A stretch of 17,431 bases of DNA. It comes from JBDSSS01 sp038224055 (lineage in GTDB: Bacteria > Actinomycetota > Actinomycetes > Actinomycetales > Dermatophilaceae). Location: positions 1 through 17,431 of the forward strand of contig JBBRGO010000040.1 of the NCBI GenBank assembly GCA_038224055.1, in the 5' to 3' direction. Both the position numbers and the translations under genes were made by a program. Shown in pieces: positions 5,374 through 11,822 of the stretch (its first letter is position 1; each line of letters starts with the position of its first letter). The notes under the pieces are model-generated. The model was not told the origin of the DNA. It did not search any database and was given only the letters and a program-made list of their open reading frames with translations.

Positions 5374-7881
5374 TCACTCCGTGGTCGCCGACCGTCTCCA
5401 GTCGGGGTCGGGGACCCCCGCGGTGTAGATCATGTCGTGCTCGTCACTCGACCCGACGAGGGGCATGCTGCCCAGCTTCCGGTTGATCACCGGTCCCTGC
5501 CCATCGAGCTCCACGACCGTCGTCTCGCCCACCGTCACGGTCCGGCGTTCCCCACGGACGACGACCTCGACGGGCTGGCCGTCGCGCAACCTGAAGCAGA
5601 TCTCGCCGGCGGTGAGCTGGATCTCGATCCGGCTGCCGTGCAGGGCGATCCGGAATTCCAGCTTCGGCCAGCCCGCGGGCAGTCTCGGGTCGAAGGTGAG
5701 CGTGCCGTTGTGGTCCCTCATCCCACCGAAGCCGTAGACCAGGCTGTTCCACACCCCGCCCGCCGAGGCCACGTGGACGCCGTCCGACGCATTGCTGTGG
5801 AGGTCGGCGAGGTCGACGTAGAGGCCGGAGTGGAAGTACCCCAGGGCGAGGTCCTGGTAGCCGACCTCCGCCGCGACGATCGACTGGACGACCGACGAGA
5901 GGGTGGAGTCGCCCGTCGTGATCGGGTCGTAGTACTCGAAGTCGGCCCGCTTGTCCTCGCGCGAGAACATCTGGCCCTGGAGGAACAGCGCGGCCACGAC
6001 GTCGGCCTGCTTCAGCACCTGGAAGCGGTAGATCACGAGCGGGTGGTAGTGGAGCAGCAGCGGGCGCTTGCTGTCCGGGGTGGCCGCGAGGTCCCAGACC
6101 TCCCGCTCGAGGAAGTGTTGGTCCTGGGGGTGGACGCGGAGCGCCTCGTCGTAGGGGATGAACATCCCCTCGGCGCACCTGGCCCACTCCTCCACCTCCC
6201 GGGGGTCGAGGTCGAGCCGGGTCCGCATGCGCGCGAACCCGTCGGGGAACTCCTCGGCGAGACGGTGGCTCCACCGGGCGGCCTGACGCAGGTTGTCGCT
6301 CGCCATCGCGTTGGTGAAGAGGTTGTTGTTGACGACGGTGGTGTACTCGTCGGGGCCGGTGACGCCGTGCAGGTGGAAGCGGCGCCGGTCCCCCTCGTCG
6401 AGCCAGAAGCCGAGGTCCGCCCACATCCGCGCGGTGAGGACGAGGATGTCGATCCCCTCGCGCAGCATGAAGTCGTCGTCGCCGGACGCCTGGACGTACT
6501 TGCACAGGGCGAAGGCGATGTCGGCGTTGATGTGGTACTGCGCCGTGCCCGCCGCGTAGTAGGCCGACGCCTCCTCGCCGTTGATCGTCCGCCACGGGAA
6601 GAGGGCACCGACGTGCGAGAGCTCCCGGGCCCTGCGGAGGGCGGCCGGCAGCATGAGGTAGCGGAAGCGCAGTGCACCCCGCGCGACCTGGGGTGAGGTG
6701 TAGGTGAGGAACGGCAGCACGTAGGTCTCGGTGTCCCAGAAGTAGTGGCCCTCGTAGCCCGACCCGCTCACCCCCTTGGCCGCGATGCCGGACTGCTCGA
6801 CGCGGCCGGTGGCCTGGGCGAGCTGGAAGAGGTTCCACCGCACCGCCTGCTGGATGGCGGGATGGCCCTCGATCCGGACGTCCGAGTCGGCCCAGAAGCG
6901 GGCGAGCCAGCGACGCTGCTCGGAGAAGCACTCCGTGACTCCGGTGTCGCGGACCCGGTCGAGGGTGCGCCGGGTGCGGTCGACGAGCTCACGCACCGGG
7001 ACGCCACGTGAGGAGTGGTATGCCGCCACCTTGGTCAGCCGGATCGGCCGACCGACCTTGCCGCTGATCCGGTAGACCTTCTTGCCGAGGTCCTCCTCGG
7101 CGTGGGTGATCTCCTCGTAGTCGTTGTCCGTCGTCAGCTCGTGGTCGACGCCCACGGCCAGCGTCATCCCCGAGCTGGCGCAGCGGTAGCTGAGGATGGT
7201 GCGCCGGTCACTGGCCCAGTGGCTCTGTGGCTCGAGCACCCGCTCGGTCATCTTGCTCGCCTTGCGCGGGTCGACCCGCTCGGTGGCAGCCGCCGCAGCG
7301 ACGTGGTAACCGTCCTGCCCGTCCTGGCGGTTGAGGACCTGCGACGAGATCGCGACAGGGGCGTCGGCGTCGAGGAGGGTGATGTCCATCGTCATCACGG
7401 CGAGGTGGCGCTGCTCGAACGAGACCATGCGGCTGGACTCGATCCGGATTCGCTTGCCCGACGGGGTCCGCCACACGATGGAGCGGCGCAGCACGCCGTC
7501 GCGGAAGTCGAGGGTGCGGTCGTAGTGCTCGAGGTCGGCGATCGAGAGACTCAGTGGCTCGTCGTCGACGTAGACCTTGATCGTCTTCACGTCGGGGGCG
7601 TTGACGATCGTCTGCCCGGTCTGGGCGAAGCCGAAGGCCTCCTCCGCGTGCCGGATCTGCCAGGTCTCGTGCAGGCCGTTGATGAAGGTCCCGTGGGTGT
7701 GGACGTCGCGTCCCTCCTCGGCGTTGCCCCGCATCCCCAGGTAGCCGTTGCCGACGGCGAACACCGTCTCGGTGACGCCGAGGTCGTCACTGTCGTGCCA
7801 CGTCTCGCGCCAGGCCCACTCGTCGACGGGGAACCGGCTCCGGTCGATGGGGTCGGCACTGCCGTGGAGGGATCGCTTCAT
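5374..7881 (-). CDS. glycoside hydrolase family 65 disaccharide phosphorylase
   Basis: An 835-residue cytoplasmic GH65 enzyme that most likely cleaves an alpha-linked glucose disaccharide (trehalose, maltose or kojibiose) with phosphate, inverting the anomer to give beta-glucose 1-phosphate. The N-terminal beta-sandwich domain (about 20-290) carries GNGYLGMRGN (44-53). The (alpha/alpha)6 barrel has FWDTETY (381-387), the general acid E512 in TGPDEYTTVVNNN, KQADVV (624-629) and the GDSTLS loop (657-662), where family phosphorylases bind phosphate. The C-terminal beta-domain follows (about 725-800). Start: ATG at 7881, 9 bases after the stop of the beta-phosphoglucomutase gene, with GAGG overlapping that stop, so translation is probably coupled. 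The pairing with beta-PGM strongly supports phosphorylase rather than hydrolase. The same pair exists, from memory, as Rv3400-Rv3401. The exact disaccharide cannot be read from the sequence. Confidence 0.94.
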   Translation of the reverse strand: MKRSLHGSADPIDRSRFPVDEWAWRETWHDSDDLGVTETVFAVGNGYLGMRGNAEEGRDVHTHGTFINGLHETWQIRHAEEAFGFAQTGQTIVNAPDVKTIKVYVDDEPLSLSIADLEHYDRTLDFRDGVLRRSIVWRTPSGKRIRIESSRMVSFEQRHLAVMTMDITLLDADAPVAISSQVLNRQDGQDGYHVAAAAATERVDPRKASKMTERVLEPQSHWASDRRTILSYRCASSGMTLAVGVDHELTTDNDYEEITHAEEDLGKKVYRISGKVGRPIRLTKVAAYHSSRGVPVRELVDRTRRTLDRVRDTGVTECFSEQRRWLARFWADSDVRIEGHPAIQQAVRWNLFQLAQATGRVEQSGIAAKGVSGSGYEGHYFWDTETYVLPFLTYTSPQVARGALRFRYLMLPAALRRARELSHVGALFPWRTINGEEASAYYAAGTAQYHINADIAFALCKYVQASGDDDFMLREGIDILVLTARMWADLGFWLDEGDRRRFHLHGVTGPDEYTTVVNNNLFTNAMASDNLRQAARWSHRLAEEFPDGFARMRTRLDLDPREVEEWARCAEGMFIPYDEALRVHPQDQHFLEREVWDLAATPDSKRPLLLHYHPLVIYRFQVLKQADVVAALFLQGQMFSREDKRADFEYYDPITTGDSTLSSVVQSIVAAEVGYQDLALGYFHSGLYVDLADLHSNASDGVHVASAGGVWNSLVYGFGGMRDHNGTLTFDPRLPAGWPKLEFRIALHGSRIEIQLTAGEICFRLRDGQPVEVVVRGERRTVTVGETTVVELDGQGPVINRKLGSMPLVGSSDEHDMIYTAGVPDPDWRRSATTE

Positions 7882-7890
7882 CGGACGGCC

Positions 7891-8637
7891 TCAGCCATCC
7901 GTGTCGTCGGCGGTGGCGCCATCGGCCGGGATGAGCTCGTCGAGCTCCGCGACGACGACGTCGGCGCCTGCGTCGAGAAGTGCCCGGGCGCCCGCGCCCC
8001 GGTCGACACCGACGACGAGCCCGAAGCCGCCCGCCCGCCCCGAGGCCACCCCCGAGAGCGCGTCCTCGAAGACGACGGCCCGGCCCGGCGGCACGCCGAG
8101 GATCTCGGCGGCCCGCTGGTAGGTCTCCGGGGAGGGCTTGCCCGCGAGTCCGTCCCTCGCGGCGACCTCGCCGTCCACGACGACCTCGAAGCGGTCGGCG
8201 AGGCCGGCGGCCTCGAGCACGGCCGGGGCGTTGCGCGAGGAGGACACGACGGCCACGGCCGTCCCGAGCCGCTCGAGGTGGTCGAGCAGGGTCACCGAGG
8301 CGGGATAGGTAGCGACGCCCTCGTCGGCGAGGATCGCCGAGAAGGTCGCGTTCTTCCGGTTGCCGAGCCCGGCGACGGTCTCCGCGTCCGGCGCGTCGTC
8401 CGGGGTCCCCTCCGGGAGGACGATCCCGCGCGAGGAGAGGAAGGTGCGGACGCCGTCGAAGCGGGGCTTGCCGTCGACGTGGGCGAAGTAGTCCTCGGAG
8501 GTGTAGCGCGGGCGCACCCCGCGCTCGTCGAGGAAGTCGTTGAACATCAGGTCCCAGGCGCGCATGTGGACGTCGGCGGTGGGGGTCAGCACCCCGTCGA
8601 GGTCGAAGAGCGCAGCGTCGTAGTCATCCCAGTCCAC
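7891..8637 (-). CDS. pgmB: beta-phosphoglucomutase, HAD superfamily
   Basis: A 248-residue HAD-type mutase that interconverts beta-glucose 1-phosphate and glucose 6-phosphate through an aspartyl-phosphate. Motif I is FDLDGVLT with nucleophile D12 and acid/base D14; the cap domain follows (about 20-100, with MRAWDLMFNDFL and DGKPRFDGV). Motif II is VVSSSRN with S132, motif III K167 in GKPSPETY, motif IV EDALSG with E191 and D192. The start is GTG at 8637; it gives the usual few residues before the HAD motif, and TACAGT lies exactly 6 bases upstream, so the mRNA may be leaderless. It precedes the GH65 gene by 9 bases and feeds that enzyme's product into glycolysis. Family and role are firm. A sugar-phosphatase of the same fold is the alternative, less likely beside GH65. 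Confidence 0.93.
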   Translation of the reverse strand: MDWDDYDAALFDLDGVLTPTADVHMRAWDLMFNDFLDERGVRPRYTSEDYFAHVDGKPRFDGVRTFLSSRGIVLPEGTPDDAPDAETVAGLGNRKNATFSAILADEGVATYPASVTLLDHLERLGTAVAVVSSSRNAPAVLEAAGLADRFEVVVDGEVAARDGLAGKPSPETYQRAAEILGVPPGRAVVFEDALSGVASGRAGGFGLVVGVDRGAGARALLDAGADVVVAELDELIPADGATADDTDG

Positions 8638-8649
8638 CGTTCAACTGTA
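8638..8649 (-). promoter_or_regulatory. -10 hexamer of a leaderless pgmB-GH65 transcript
   Basis: TACAGT (8649-8644 on the minus strand), 6 bases, then GTG at 8637. No recognisable -35 hexamer in the GC-rich upstream sequence. Confidence 0.55.
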
Positions 8650-8740
8650 GGGCGCCGCGTCGATCGGCGGGCGGCCCGTCCACGTCCGGGCACGACAGCG
8701 GGAACGACGAGGAGACGGGCCGGTCAGCCCGCTGCGGGCG

Positions 8741-8782
8741 CGAGAGCGCCGACCGACGTGGTCATGTCGGTCGGCGCTCTCG
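8741..8782 (-). terminator. terminator hairpin of the alcohol dehydrogenase gene
   Basis: CGAGAGCGCCGACCGAC (8741-8757) pairs perfectly with GTCGGTCGGCGCTCTCG (8766-8782) around an 8-base loop. It begins 27 bases after the ADH stop and separates ADH from the pgmB promoter. No T tract. Confidence 0.85.
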
Positions 8783-8808
8783 TCCCAGCGAGGTGGGGAT
8801 CCGTCGCG

Positions 8809-9858
8809 TCAGGCGGCACCGATGGTGGAGGCGTCGATGACGAAGCGGTAGCGCACGTCGCCGGCGACGACGCGGTCGTAGGCGGCATCGACCTCGTCGG
8901 CGCTGATCGTCTCGACCGTCGACCCGATGCCGTGCTCGGCGCAGAAGGCGAGCATCTCGGCGGTGGCCGGGATGCCGCCGATGTTGGAGCCGGCGACGAC
9001 GCGGCTACGGCCGATGAGGGCGCCGGGCGCGAAGTCGTAGTTGCCCGAGGGCAGCCCGACGTTGGCCATCACGCCGAGGGGCTTGAGCAGACCCACGTAG
9101 TCCTGCATCGGCAGGTCGGCGCTCACGGTGTTGATGATGATGTCGAAGCTGCTGCGCAGCGACTTCAGGGTGCCGTCCTCGCCCGTGGCGTGGAAGTGGG
9201 TCGCGCCGAGCGACTCGGCGTCGTCCTTCTTCGCGTCGGTCCGGCTGAGCACGCTTACCTCGGCGCCCATCGCGGCCGCGAGCTTGACGGCCATGTGGCC
9301 GAGACCGCCCAGGCCGATGACGGCCACCTTCCGGCCGGGGCCGGCGCCCCAGCGCTTGAGCGGGCTCCACGTGGTGATGCCGGCGCAGAGCAGCGGCGCG
9401 GCGACGTCGAGGTCGATCCCGTCGGGGATCGCGACGGCGAAGCGCTCGGAGACGACGACGTTCCGGGCGTAGCCACCCTTGGTCGGCTCCCCGTCGTAGC
9501 CCGTGCCGTTGTAGGTCATGACGGCGCCCTTGGCGCAGAACTGCTCCTCGCCGTCCTTGCAGAACTCGCACTCGCCGCAGGAGTCGACCATGCAGCCGAC
9601 GCCGACGCGGTCGCCGACCTGGTGCTTCGTCACGGCGGACCCGACGGCCGAGACGACTCCGGCGATCTCGTGGCCGGGGACCATCGGGAAGATGGCGCTG
9701 CCCCACTCCTCACGGACCTGGTGGATGTCGCTGTGGCAGATGCCGGCGAACGTGACGTCGATGAGCACGTCGTCGTCGCGGAGCTCACGGTGCTCGACGG
9801 TGCGGGTCTCGAAGGTCGATCCGGCGCTGTCGGCGACGATGGCGGTGGTGCTGATCAC
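8809..9858 (-). CDS. zinc-dependent alcohol dehydrogenase, cinnamyl-alcohol type
   Basis: A 349-residue medium-chain dehydrogenase that reduces aldehydes or oxidises alcohols with a nicotinamide cofactor. Catalytic zinc ligands C41 (GICHSD), H63-E64 (PGHE) and C158 are present, as are four structural-zinc cysteines C94, C97, C100 and C108. The Rossmann loop is GLGGLG (182-187); the following strand ends VLSRT, which suggests NADP(H), as in YahK and M. tuberculosis AdhC. The frame is open to an ATG at 9894, but I chose GTG at 9858 because GAGGAG lies 5 bases before it and the family starts here. The gene has its own candidate promoter and terminator, so it is probably a single-gene unit. The physiological aldehyde is unknown; detoxification is plausible. 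Confidence 0.93.
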   Translation of the reverse strand: MISTTAIVADSAGSTFETRTVEHRELRDDDVLIDVTFAGICHSDIHQVREEWGSAIFPMVPGHEIAGVVSAVGSAVTKHQVGDRVGVGCMVDSCGECEFCKDGEEQFCAKGAVMTYNGTGYDGEPTKGGYARNVVVSERFAVAIPDGIDLDVAAPLLCAGITTWSPLKRWGAGPGRKVAVIGLGGLGHMAVKLAAAMGAEVSVLSRTDAKKDDAESLGATHFHATGEDGTLKSLRSSFDIIINTVSADLPMQDYVGLLKPLGVMANVGLPSGNYDFAPGALIGRSRVVAGSNIGGIPATAEMLAFCAEHGIGSTVETISADEVDAAYDRVVAGDVRYRFVIDASTIGAA

Positions 9859-9863
9859 GGGTT

Positions 9864-9869
9864 CTCCTC
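9864..9869 (-). promoter_or_regulatory. ribosome-binding site that sets the ADH start
   Basis: GAGGAG on the minus strand, 5 bases before GTG at 9858. It lies downstream of the more distal in-frame ATG at 9894, which has no such site. Confidence 0.8.
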
Positions 9870-9904
9870 GTGGGGTTGGAGTCAGGACGCTCACTCCACG
9901 TTCC

Positions 9905-9930
9905 TACGCGGCCCGCAGCCGATTCATTCC
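9905..9930 (-). promoter_or_regulatory. candidate sigma-R/sigma-H-type promoter of the ADH gene
   Basis: On the minus strand GGAAT (9930-9926), 18 bases, then GTA (9907-9905). The thiol-stress sigma factors of actinobacteria (Streptomyces SigR, mycobacterial SigH) use GGAAT-N18-GTT, so one base differs. It would give a leader of about 40 bases before the GTG at 9858. Confidence 0.35.
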
Positions 9931-9945
9931 CTCCCAGCCGGCTCC

Positions 9946-9978
9946 CAGCACTGCTCAGGACGGCCCGGAGCAGTGCTC
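9946..9978. promoter_or_regulatory. two GAGCA-N-TGCTC palindromes 22 bases apart
   Basis: CAGCA-C-TGCTC (9946-9956, one mismatch) and GAGCA-G-TGCTC (9968-9978, perfect) are spaced 22 bases centre to centre, two helical turns. Together they also form a 10-base stem AGCACTGCTC / GAGCAGTGCT (9947-9956 and 9968-9977) with an 11-base loop that overlaps the parA stop codon, so this may be a parA terminator, an operator upstream of the ADH promoter, or both. Confidence 0.45.
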
Positions 9979-10771
9979 AGATCCGCGGGAGGAGGCTCTC
10001 TGCGACGTCGCGGTAGGCCTGGGCGCCCTTCGAGGTGCGGGCCGTGGTGAGGATCGAGCGCCCCACGGCGGGGGCCTCTGCGAAACGGACCGTCTTGGGG
10101 ATCGCCGGCTCGAGCACGCGCAGACCGTAGCGCTCCCCCACGTCGGCGAGCACCTCCCGCGCGTGGTTGCTCCGCCCGTCGAAGAGGGTGGGCAGGATGC
10201 CCCACACCTCGAGGTCGCGGTTGAGGATCTTCTTCACGTCCGCGACCGTGTCGAGCAGCTGGCCGACGCCGCGGTGGCTGAGCATCTCGCACGGCATCGG
10301 GATGATGAGGCCGTGCGCGGCCGTCAGGGCCCCGAGCGTGAGCACCCCGAGGCTCGGTGCGCAGTCGAGGATGACGACGTCGTATGCCGCCGTCCCCTCC
10401 TCGAGCGCCGTCCGCAGCACGTACTCCCGCCCCGGGCGGGGCAGCAGCATGGCCTCGGCACCCGCGAGCTCGATCGCGGACGGGACGAGGTCGACACCGT
10501 CGTCGCACTCGACGATGACGTCGGCGAGTGCGGCTCCGGCCGTGAGCACGTCGTGGATCGACTGCTCGACGGTGTCGGGGTCGACCCCGAGCGAGAAGGT
10601 GAGGCAGGCCTGCGGGTCGAGGTCGACGAGGAGCACGCGCTTGCCCCGCTCCGCGAGGGCGGCGCCGAGGCTGGCGACGGAGGTCGTCTTCGCCACCCCA
10701 CCCTTCTGGTTCGCGAGCGCGATGATCGTCGGAGAGGTCTTCGGGTCGCTGTGGGGAGTGCGGCGCGCCAT
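9977..10771 (-). CDS. orphan ParA/Soj-type ATPase
   Basis: A 264-residue P-loop ATPase of the ParA/MinD group. The deviant Walker A box is KGGVAKTT (23-30) with signature lysine K23 and catalytic K28; Walker A' is LLVDLDPQ (47-54) and Walker B VVILDCAPS (132-140). No parB is adjacent, so it is not the chromosomal parAB locus; it resembles the orphan ParA encoded near the RhlE helicase in M. tuberculosis (Rv3213c, from memory). Its cargo is unknown. It lies 12 bases after the RecB-like gene and is probably cotranscribed. No Shine-Dalgarno sequence is evident before ATG at 10771; GACACT lies 6 bases upstream and overlaps the RecB stop, a poor -10 match. The first 13 residues are a variable lead-in before the first strand (TIIALANQ). 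Confidence 0.93.
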   Translation of the reverse strand: MARRTPHSDPKTSPTIIALANQKGGVAKTTSVASLGAALAERGKRVLLVDLDPQACLTFSLGVDPDTVEQSIHDVLTAGAALADVIVECDDGVDLVPSAIELAGAEAMLLPRPGREYVLRTALEEGTAAYDVVILDCAPSLGVLTLGALTAAHGLIIPMPCEMLSHRGVGQLLDTVADVKKILNRDLEVWGILPTLFDGRSNHAREVLADVGERYGLRVLEPAIPKTVRFAEAPAVGRSILTTARTSKGAQAYRDVAESLLPRI

Positions 10772-10783
10772 GGCGCCAGTGTG

Positions 10784-11698
10784 TCAGGTCGTGGGGGGCG
10801 GGCTTCCAGCCGGTGCAGCAGCGGTGTCGCGGGCGTCGTAGCTGCTGGCGTCGAGCCCGGCCCAGTCCGACTTCTCCGGCCCCATTGCCCGGCCCTCGGG
10901 GCAGTGGGCCCGGAAGTCGCACCACGAGCAGACGGCGGACGGGCGTGGCGGGAAGAGCGTCGAGCTCGCCCCGGCGTCCCGGAAGTCCGCGTCGGCCCGG
11001 CGCAGGTCGGAGGCGATCGACTCGGCCTCGGACACCTTGCGCTCGAGGGACTCGGGGGTGTGCTCGTGAGCGGCGACCGTGCCCGACGGCAGGTGGTGCA
11101 GCTCGACCGTGGTGCAGCCCCGGCGGAACATCCGTCCGGCAGCGACGGCGTAGAGCGCCATGGCGAGCGAGGTGCGGGCGTCGGTCTCGGTGGGGACCTG
11201 GCGCCCGGTCTTGTAGTCGACGACGACGAGGTCGCCGTCCCGGTCGTCGAGGCGGTCGATCCGGCCGGTGACGGCGACCGTGCCCGTCTTGAGGGACACG
11301 TTGCGCTCGAGCCCGATCGGCTGGCGGTCGCGGTCGATGCCGCGCAGGTAGGACACGACGGCGTCGCGCACCCGGAGGCGCCACGCGGCGGACTGCTCCG
11401 GGTCGCGGAACCCCGCCTCGATCCACGAGGAACGGACGAGCTCGGCCACCCCGGCGGGCGTCCGTCGCTCGGTCGGGAGGTCCCAGAAGTCGCGCAGCAC
11501 GTTGTGGGTCGCGATCCCGACGGAGGTGTGGGCACGGGGGCCCCGAGCCGGCGGACGCGGACGGTCGAGGTACTGCATCCGGTAGCGCCGCGGACAGTCG
11601 AGCCAGGCGAGCAACCGGGACGGCGACGCGGTGTAGAGCGGGGTCGGCATGCCCTCGAAGCTCGGCTGCTGCACCGTCGACCCGGGTCCACTCGTCAC
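10784..11698 (-). CDS. RecB-family PD-(D/E)XK nuclease with Fe-S cysteines
   Basis: A 304-residue nuclease of the PDDEXK_1 group. Visible are the start motif SPSRLLAWLDCPRRYRM with C35, a GxxxH motif at G61-H65, the catalytic strand TGRIDRLD (D148) and VVVDYKTG (D161, K163), then the C-terminal cysteine cluster C257, C260 and C266. One upstream plus three clustered cysteines is the [4Fe-4S] arrangement seen in AddB and Cas4. It lacks a helicase domain and so probably acts on DNA ends with a partner. Start is GTG at 11698, with TAGGGT 6 bases upstream and no Shine-Dalgarno sequence. The ATG 16 codons later (MPTPLYT) is a possible alternative. It precedes parA by 12 bases, suggesting one transcript. 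The C-terminal 25 residues are disordered. Confidence 0.9.
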   Translation of the reverse strand: MTSGPGSTVQQPSFEGMPTPLYTASPSRLLAWLDCPRRYRMQYLDRPRPPARGPRAHTSVGIATHNVLRDFWDLPTERRTPAGVAELVRSSWIEAGFRDPEQSAAWRLRVRDAVVSYLRGIDRDRQPIGLERNVSLKTGTVAVTGRIDRLDDRDGDLVVVDYKTGRQVPTETDARTSLAMALYAVAAGRMFRRGCTTVELHHLPSGTVAAHEHTPESLERKVSEAESIASDLRRADADFRDAGASSTLFPPRPSAVCSWCDFRAHCPEGRAMGPEKSDWAGLDASSYDARDTAAAPAGSPPPTT

Positions 11699-11710
11699 GC
11701 GACCACCCTA
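11699..11710 (-). promoter_or_regulatory. -10 hexamer of a leaderless RecB-parA transcript
   Basis: TAGGGT (11710-11705 on the minus strand), 6 bases, then GTG at 11698. No -35 match was found. Confidence 0.5.
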
Positions 11711-11719
11711 GGACCTCCC

Positions 11720-11803
11720 GTCGAGTGGGCACTTTCGCCCGCCCCACCCCGTGGTGGGGGCACTTTCGCCCGCGCCGTGCCCGGGGGAAAATGCCCACTC
11801 GAC
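11720..11803. repeat. three-copy intergenic repeat, two direct and one inverted
   Basis: GTCGAGTGGGCA (11720-11731) is repeated inverted as TGCCCACTCGAC (11792-11803). Copy 1 runs on into GGGCACTTTCGCCCGC (11727-11742), which is exactly repeated at 11758-11773 (period 31). Between the direct copies CCCCACC / GGTGGGG (11742-11748, 11753-11759) forms a 7-base hairpin with a 4-base loop. The inverted copy continues, read on the minus strand, as ATTTTCCCCC instead of ACTTTCGCCC. It fills the gap between the carotenoid oxygenase stop and the RecB promoter. Confidence 0.8.
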
Positions 11804-11822
11804 CAGGGTTGGGGGGGTGCGG

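Noticed and set aside
7015..10050. Plus-strand open frame of 1011 codons
   Set aside because: It lies opposite GH65, pgmB and ADH and extends into parA; its residues are low-complexity D/V/G/R/E typical of the antisense frame of GC-rich genes, and it matches no family.
9977..10771. ParA as part of a chromosomal or plasmid partition locus
   Set aside because: No parB, no parS-like palindrome and no replication gene is present; it matches a known orphan ParA position beside housekeeping genes.
10784..11698. RecB-like nuclease as a CRISPR Cas4 protein
   Set aside because: The four-cysteine pattern is shared by Cas4 and AddB-type nucleases, but there are no repeats, cas1 or cas2 here and the neighbours are housekeeping genes.
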